Both the position numbers and the translations under genes were made by a program. The notes beneath the pieces are model-generated. The model made no database searches. It saw nothing but the letters and a program-made list of their open reading frames with translations, and was not told the DNA's origin. A stretch of 64,000 nt of DNA from Boswellia sacra (lineage: Eukaryota; Streptophyta; Magnoliopsida; Sapindales; Burseraceae), in assembly GCA_013180625.2 (NCBI GenBank), contig SNVD02009911.1, positions 310,001-374,000 on the forward strand. The letters are read 5' to 3'. Below are positions 61,001 to 64,000 of the stretch, piece by piece. The first letter of the stretch is position 1. The number at the start of each line of letters is the position of its first letter.

Positions 61001-64000
61001 AAAAAAATAAATAAATAAATAAAAGATATATTTCATCCTCCAGGCTATCTGATAAATCAATGCATTTATGCATAAATAACCAAGCAAATAAAGTTGAATA
61101 AGATTAAACAGTCACTGATGCAACTAAATATATATACATAAACTAAAATCAACCAACCTTCTTCAAGAACCCAGCACCAAATGCTCTTGTGACCTTTAAT
61201 TGCCCTTTAACTCGATCATTCAAAATCGCTTGGTTGTCATCAGGATGTTCTGCTCTTACTCTAAGTACTTCCTGTCATAACAACAAAGGAAGCACGATAA
61301 CTCCTAACTAAAGGCCATAGGCAAAATAAATAAATAAATAAAGAATAAGGCACTAATTACAAGTTCCTGCTCCCATCTATTATTTTATTAAACTATTCTT
61401 TTGATGAAATTTAATTTAATTTTGTTGTAATTTTATGTAAAGATCGCTTAAGATGTCATTATCATTTAAATATTTAAGTGAAAAAATAGGAAGCACAAAA
61501 CAGGGAAAATCTCTGGCACACAATAAGTTTAAAAAATACCTTGATATTAAGGAAAGGTAAACTGTATAAAAGATTAACAGAGAAATTAAAGGGCAACAAA
61601 AGGGACGAAGCCAATTATTGTCCTAACTGACCACATCGCAAAGAAACTGATTGGAAATACTACTAGCTTATTCAGAGATATGAAGTAGCAGTAGGCCTGT
61701 TTTTAACACCATGACTTTTACTAATTTAAATAATAAAATCAGTAAGTAACAGTTAGCTGATGCAAAATTATTAATTTTAGGGAGTTGTTGATTCATTTAT
61801 GCATTATAACAGAACTCAGACCTCTACAAGAGAAAACTTTATTTGACAAAAATGTACTAAGTTGATAAATACATATGAAATCTGTTAAATCATGTTCATA
61901 ATACATTTAGCATCTCATCACATGTCCCGTGTGAAGAAACTGAATGAAAGCAAGATTGACTAAAGAAGATTGTGAAATGCTGAATCCTTAGAATAAAGTG
62001 GGAAACAAACCTCTTCAACACTTGTGCTATGATCAGTTGAAAGTTGAACTGCCCTCATCTTTAATCTGCAGATGGAAATGTCTCTATTCTTGTTCATCAT
62101 ATTAACATGACAGTTTTGGTTATGCATTGGGGACTCCTCAGATATCCTGTCCAGCTCCATGCGCACTAAAGACTCTCTTGACCTATTCCTATGCCTTATG
62201 TCATCCTTTGCGAAACTTGGATTAGGGTGGCGATCATTCTGTCTTTCTTGTGCCAATATCACACGGCTATCCCCAAGGTTCATCACATATACATCTTGAT
62301 CCTTCATTAACATCACAAGAACACATGATCCCATCAAAGCAAGCTCTGGATTTGTGTCAAAAGCATTTTCCACCATTTCCATGTAAGCTTCTTCGGTATT
62401 CTCAAGTGCCCGAGCCATTGCTCTTAAAACAGCATCATGATCAACAGCTCCAGATTTGCATCTCCTAATAGGTCCACAGGATTCCACCATGCTCTCATCA
62501 ACACAAGTCTCTTCTCTGTGCCAATCATAACTCCAAGGAAAAAGTTTCTTACGTAGTGACTTCTGCTTCCGGTATATTTTTCTCATCTTTGTACCAATCA
62601 AAGACTTTCTTGTACTCTGCCTTTGCTCTGAAACAGAATGACCAGCCACAGAACCTTGATTAGATTCAAACCCAAACCCTCCATCTCCCCCTGATGTGGT
62701 TGGATCTTCACCGCGATGGCTAGAATCATCTCCTTTAGGGTTCCTTGGGTCACTGGAAGTGAAAGGATGTGGACATGGGTGACAATCAGACGAGCCCTTT
62801 CTTTCCTGCCCAACCTCCTCTAATACCAACACAGAACCCTGTCCTTCCCATGATTCCATCTGAAGTAGCTCATAAAGCCGCATGCTTCTTTTGCCTTGAC
62901 CACTTAAGTGTGCAGTTGGAACATGACCTGTGGCTTCATTTTCCTCAACTATTTCAGAGTAAGATGATTGATCCCTGGCAGTTCCTGAATTGTTACATGA
63001 TTCTTCCAAACTAGAAATCACTTTATCTACGTAGGAGTTTGGTTTGTCCTCCTTGGTGCATTCTGAAACAGTTCCAGCATTTCCAATTCTAGGATGCCCA
63101 CAATGTTGAGGATCGTTAGGAGATTTATCTTCATAATACCAAAGTAATCCTTCTAGCTCCTTGTCTATGGCTCGATAAAGATGGCTCATTAGGAAATCTG
63201 GTGCATCCGGCCCACTAAAACCATCATATATCCCAATAAACAACCATCCTTGTTCTTCAGAAAGCACAACATGAACCCTATCTTCACCAGCTTTCCCATG
63301 AGCCCACTGCAAGTTGCGACTATTCCCATACTCACTTTCTGAAGGTCCCCCTTCAAAACAGTTTCTTTGAGCTTCTGATCGAAATTTCGCCTCCTTCACA
63401 TGCCAAGCAAATTGGGTAACCGGATGCAAGAAGAATCGTTGCATCCAACCATATCCCATTGTATGTTTTGAGAACGTACGGGAAAGGGTGTTTCTCATCG
63501 GCCCACTCACACTTCTCATAAGTCGTTGGAAGCGTGGTCTTCTACGACCTCGTGCAAGTGGTGCAGAAAAGTTGGATTTGTCAATAGCATCAAGAGGTCC
63601 TGACATTACTCCTCTCTCAATGGGACCAGACATGAAGCCACCTCCCCTATCCAAAGGACCTGAAGCAAAACCCCTCTCAAGAGGTCCAGACATAAAACCA
63701 TTCAAAGGTCCAGAGCCACGAGGCACTGGCTGCAAAGGAATTGCAGCAAATGAAGCAGTGCTCTCAAATGATGCAGCAGGTTCTTGTGCATCACTGGTAA
63801 ACAATGCACTCTGGTTACCCGTCCTAGCCGTAGAAACATTTGCACTAACAGAAGCCCCTGAGATGGTCTTGAATGTAGTCTCAGGGACATTCTTTATAGG
63901 CTTTTGAAGGCCCGAGGGATCATCTATGGTGTCATGCCTAAAGGACCCACTCAAAGTTTCGGAATCAAGAGTGCTGGAATCAACAGTAAACCTTTCAGAA
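58002..64000 (-). CDS. POLTERGEIST/PLL-type protein phosphatase 2C, N-terminus outside window
   Basis: Four exons on the minus strand (64000-62011, 61271-61158, 58789-58525, 58117-58002) stay in frame, and the first is open to the window edge, so the real start is upstream. The first residues in view ([20 protein letters not shown]) match the conserved region of the POL/PLL family. Next come repeats of (F/V)MSGPLxRG, a basic stretch, then the PP2C domain with [13 protein letters not shown], a large acidic/Ser-rich insert typical of the family, [32 protein letters not shown] and [13 protein letters not shown]. These include the Asp residues that bind the metal pair. POL and PLL1 are membrane-associated Ser/Thr phosphatases acting downstream of CLAVATA receptors in stem-cell control. 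The 2.4-kb intron 61157-58790 carries a MITE-like element. Confidence 0.92.
59162..59242. repeat. Short tandem duplication (~44-bp period) in PP2C intron
   Basis: TAAGTGAATGCTGAAATAGG followed by AAMTGACTGAAAAACT occurs at 59162 and again from 59206. Confidence 0.85.
59465..59654. mobile_element. MITE-like element with ~40-bp terminal inverted repeats
   Basis: The left end AATGCTATACTTATAAAGTT is mirrored by the reverse complement of the right end, AATGCTATACATATAAAGTT; similarity continues through GGATACAAA into a further small palindrome (GATACAAAGTTTGCATCC). The 190-bp element lies in the third PP2C intron in view and has no coding capacity. No clean target duplication is visible, so the superfamily is unassigned. 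Confidence 0.7.

Noticed and set aside
62250..63907. Plus-strand frames of 72-139 codons opposite the PP2C exon
   Set aside because: They are antisense shadows of a conserved coding exon and show no family features.
63952..63954. Translation start of the PP2C at 63954
   Set aside because: The codon there is TTG and the frame continues upstream to the window edge with residues conserved in the POL/PLL family.

Overview
This window is plant nuclear DNA from a eudicot. It is AT-rich, its genes are split by many GT-AG introns, and all recognisable products belong to ordinary plant families: alpha-expansin, germin-like protein, endo-mannanase, plastid ADP-glucose pyrophosphorylase and an RPK2-type receptor kinase. 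The overall look would fit a woody rosid such as Citrus, but that is an impression and not a result. All exon structures were built by hand from splice signals, reading-frame continuity and family conservation.

Layout. 1-276 (minus): an open, unidentified frame running off the left edge. 1099-3413 (+): a GEM-like GRAM-domain protein. 4088-4798: a degenerate hAT-type element. 6789-9716 (+): a cathepsin B-like cysteine protease whose frame requires a 5-nt microexon. 12427-23934 (+): a 19-exon paladin gene with three phosphatase-like modules, the third catalytically degenerate. 24014-28052: ten tandem copies of a ~404-bp unit starting 79 bp after the paladin stop. 30713-34358 (+): ADP-glucose pyrophosphorylase large subunit. 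34662-37270 (-): mannan endo-1,4-beta-mannosidase, convergent with it. 40595-43963 (-): an intronless RPK2-type LRR receptor kinase. 44277-44835 (-): decayed retroelement sequence with a copia integrase fragment. 45782-46228: a hAT-type MITE with an 8-bp target duplication. 46820-47624 (+): a small helical protein I do not recognise. 49825-50812 (+): alpha-expansin. 51823-54187 (-): a C9orf78/HCA59/Tls1-family spliceosomal protein. 55112-55862 (-): germin-like protein. 58002-64000 (-): a POLTERGEIST-type PP2C whose N-terminus lies beyond the right edge.

The genes are not an operon or an evident cluster. Three products act on or in the cell wall or apoplast (mannanase, expansin, germin-like). 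Two others, the RPK2-type receptor and the POL-type phosphatase, belong to families acting in the same CLAVATA/meristem signalling pathway and lie about 14 kb apart. The most unusual items are the three-module paladin with a dead third P-loop, the 10 x 404-bp array at its 3' end, the 5-nt cathepsin microexon, and an AGPase large subunit that keeps the Arg/Lys pair associated with catalysis.
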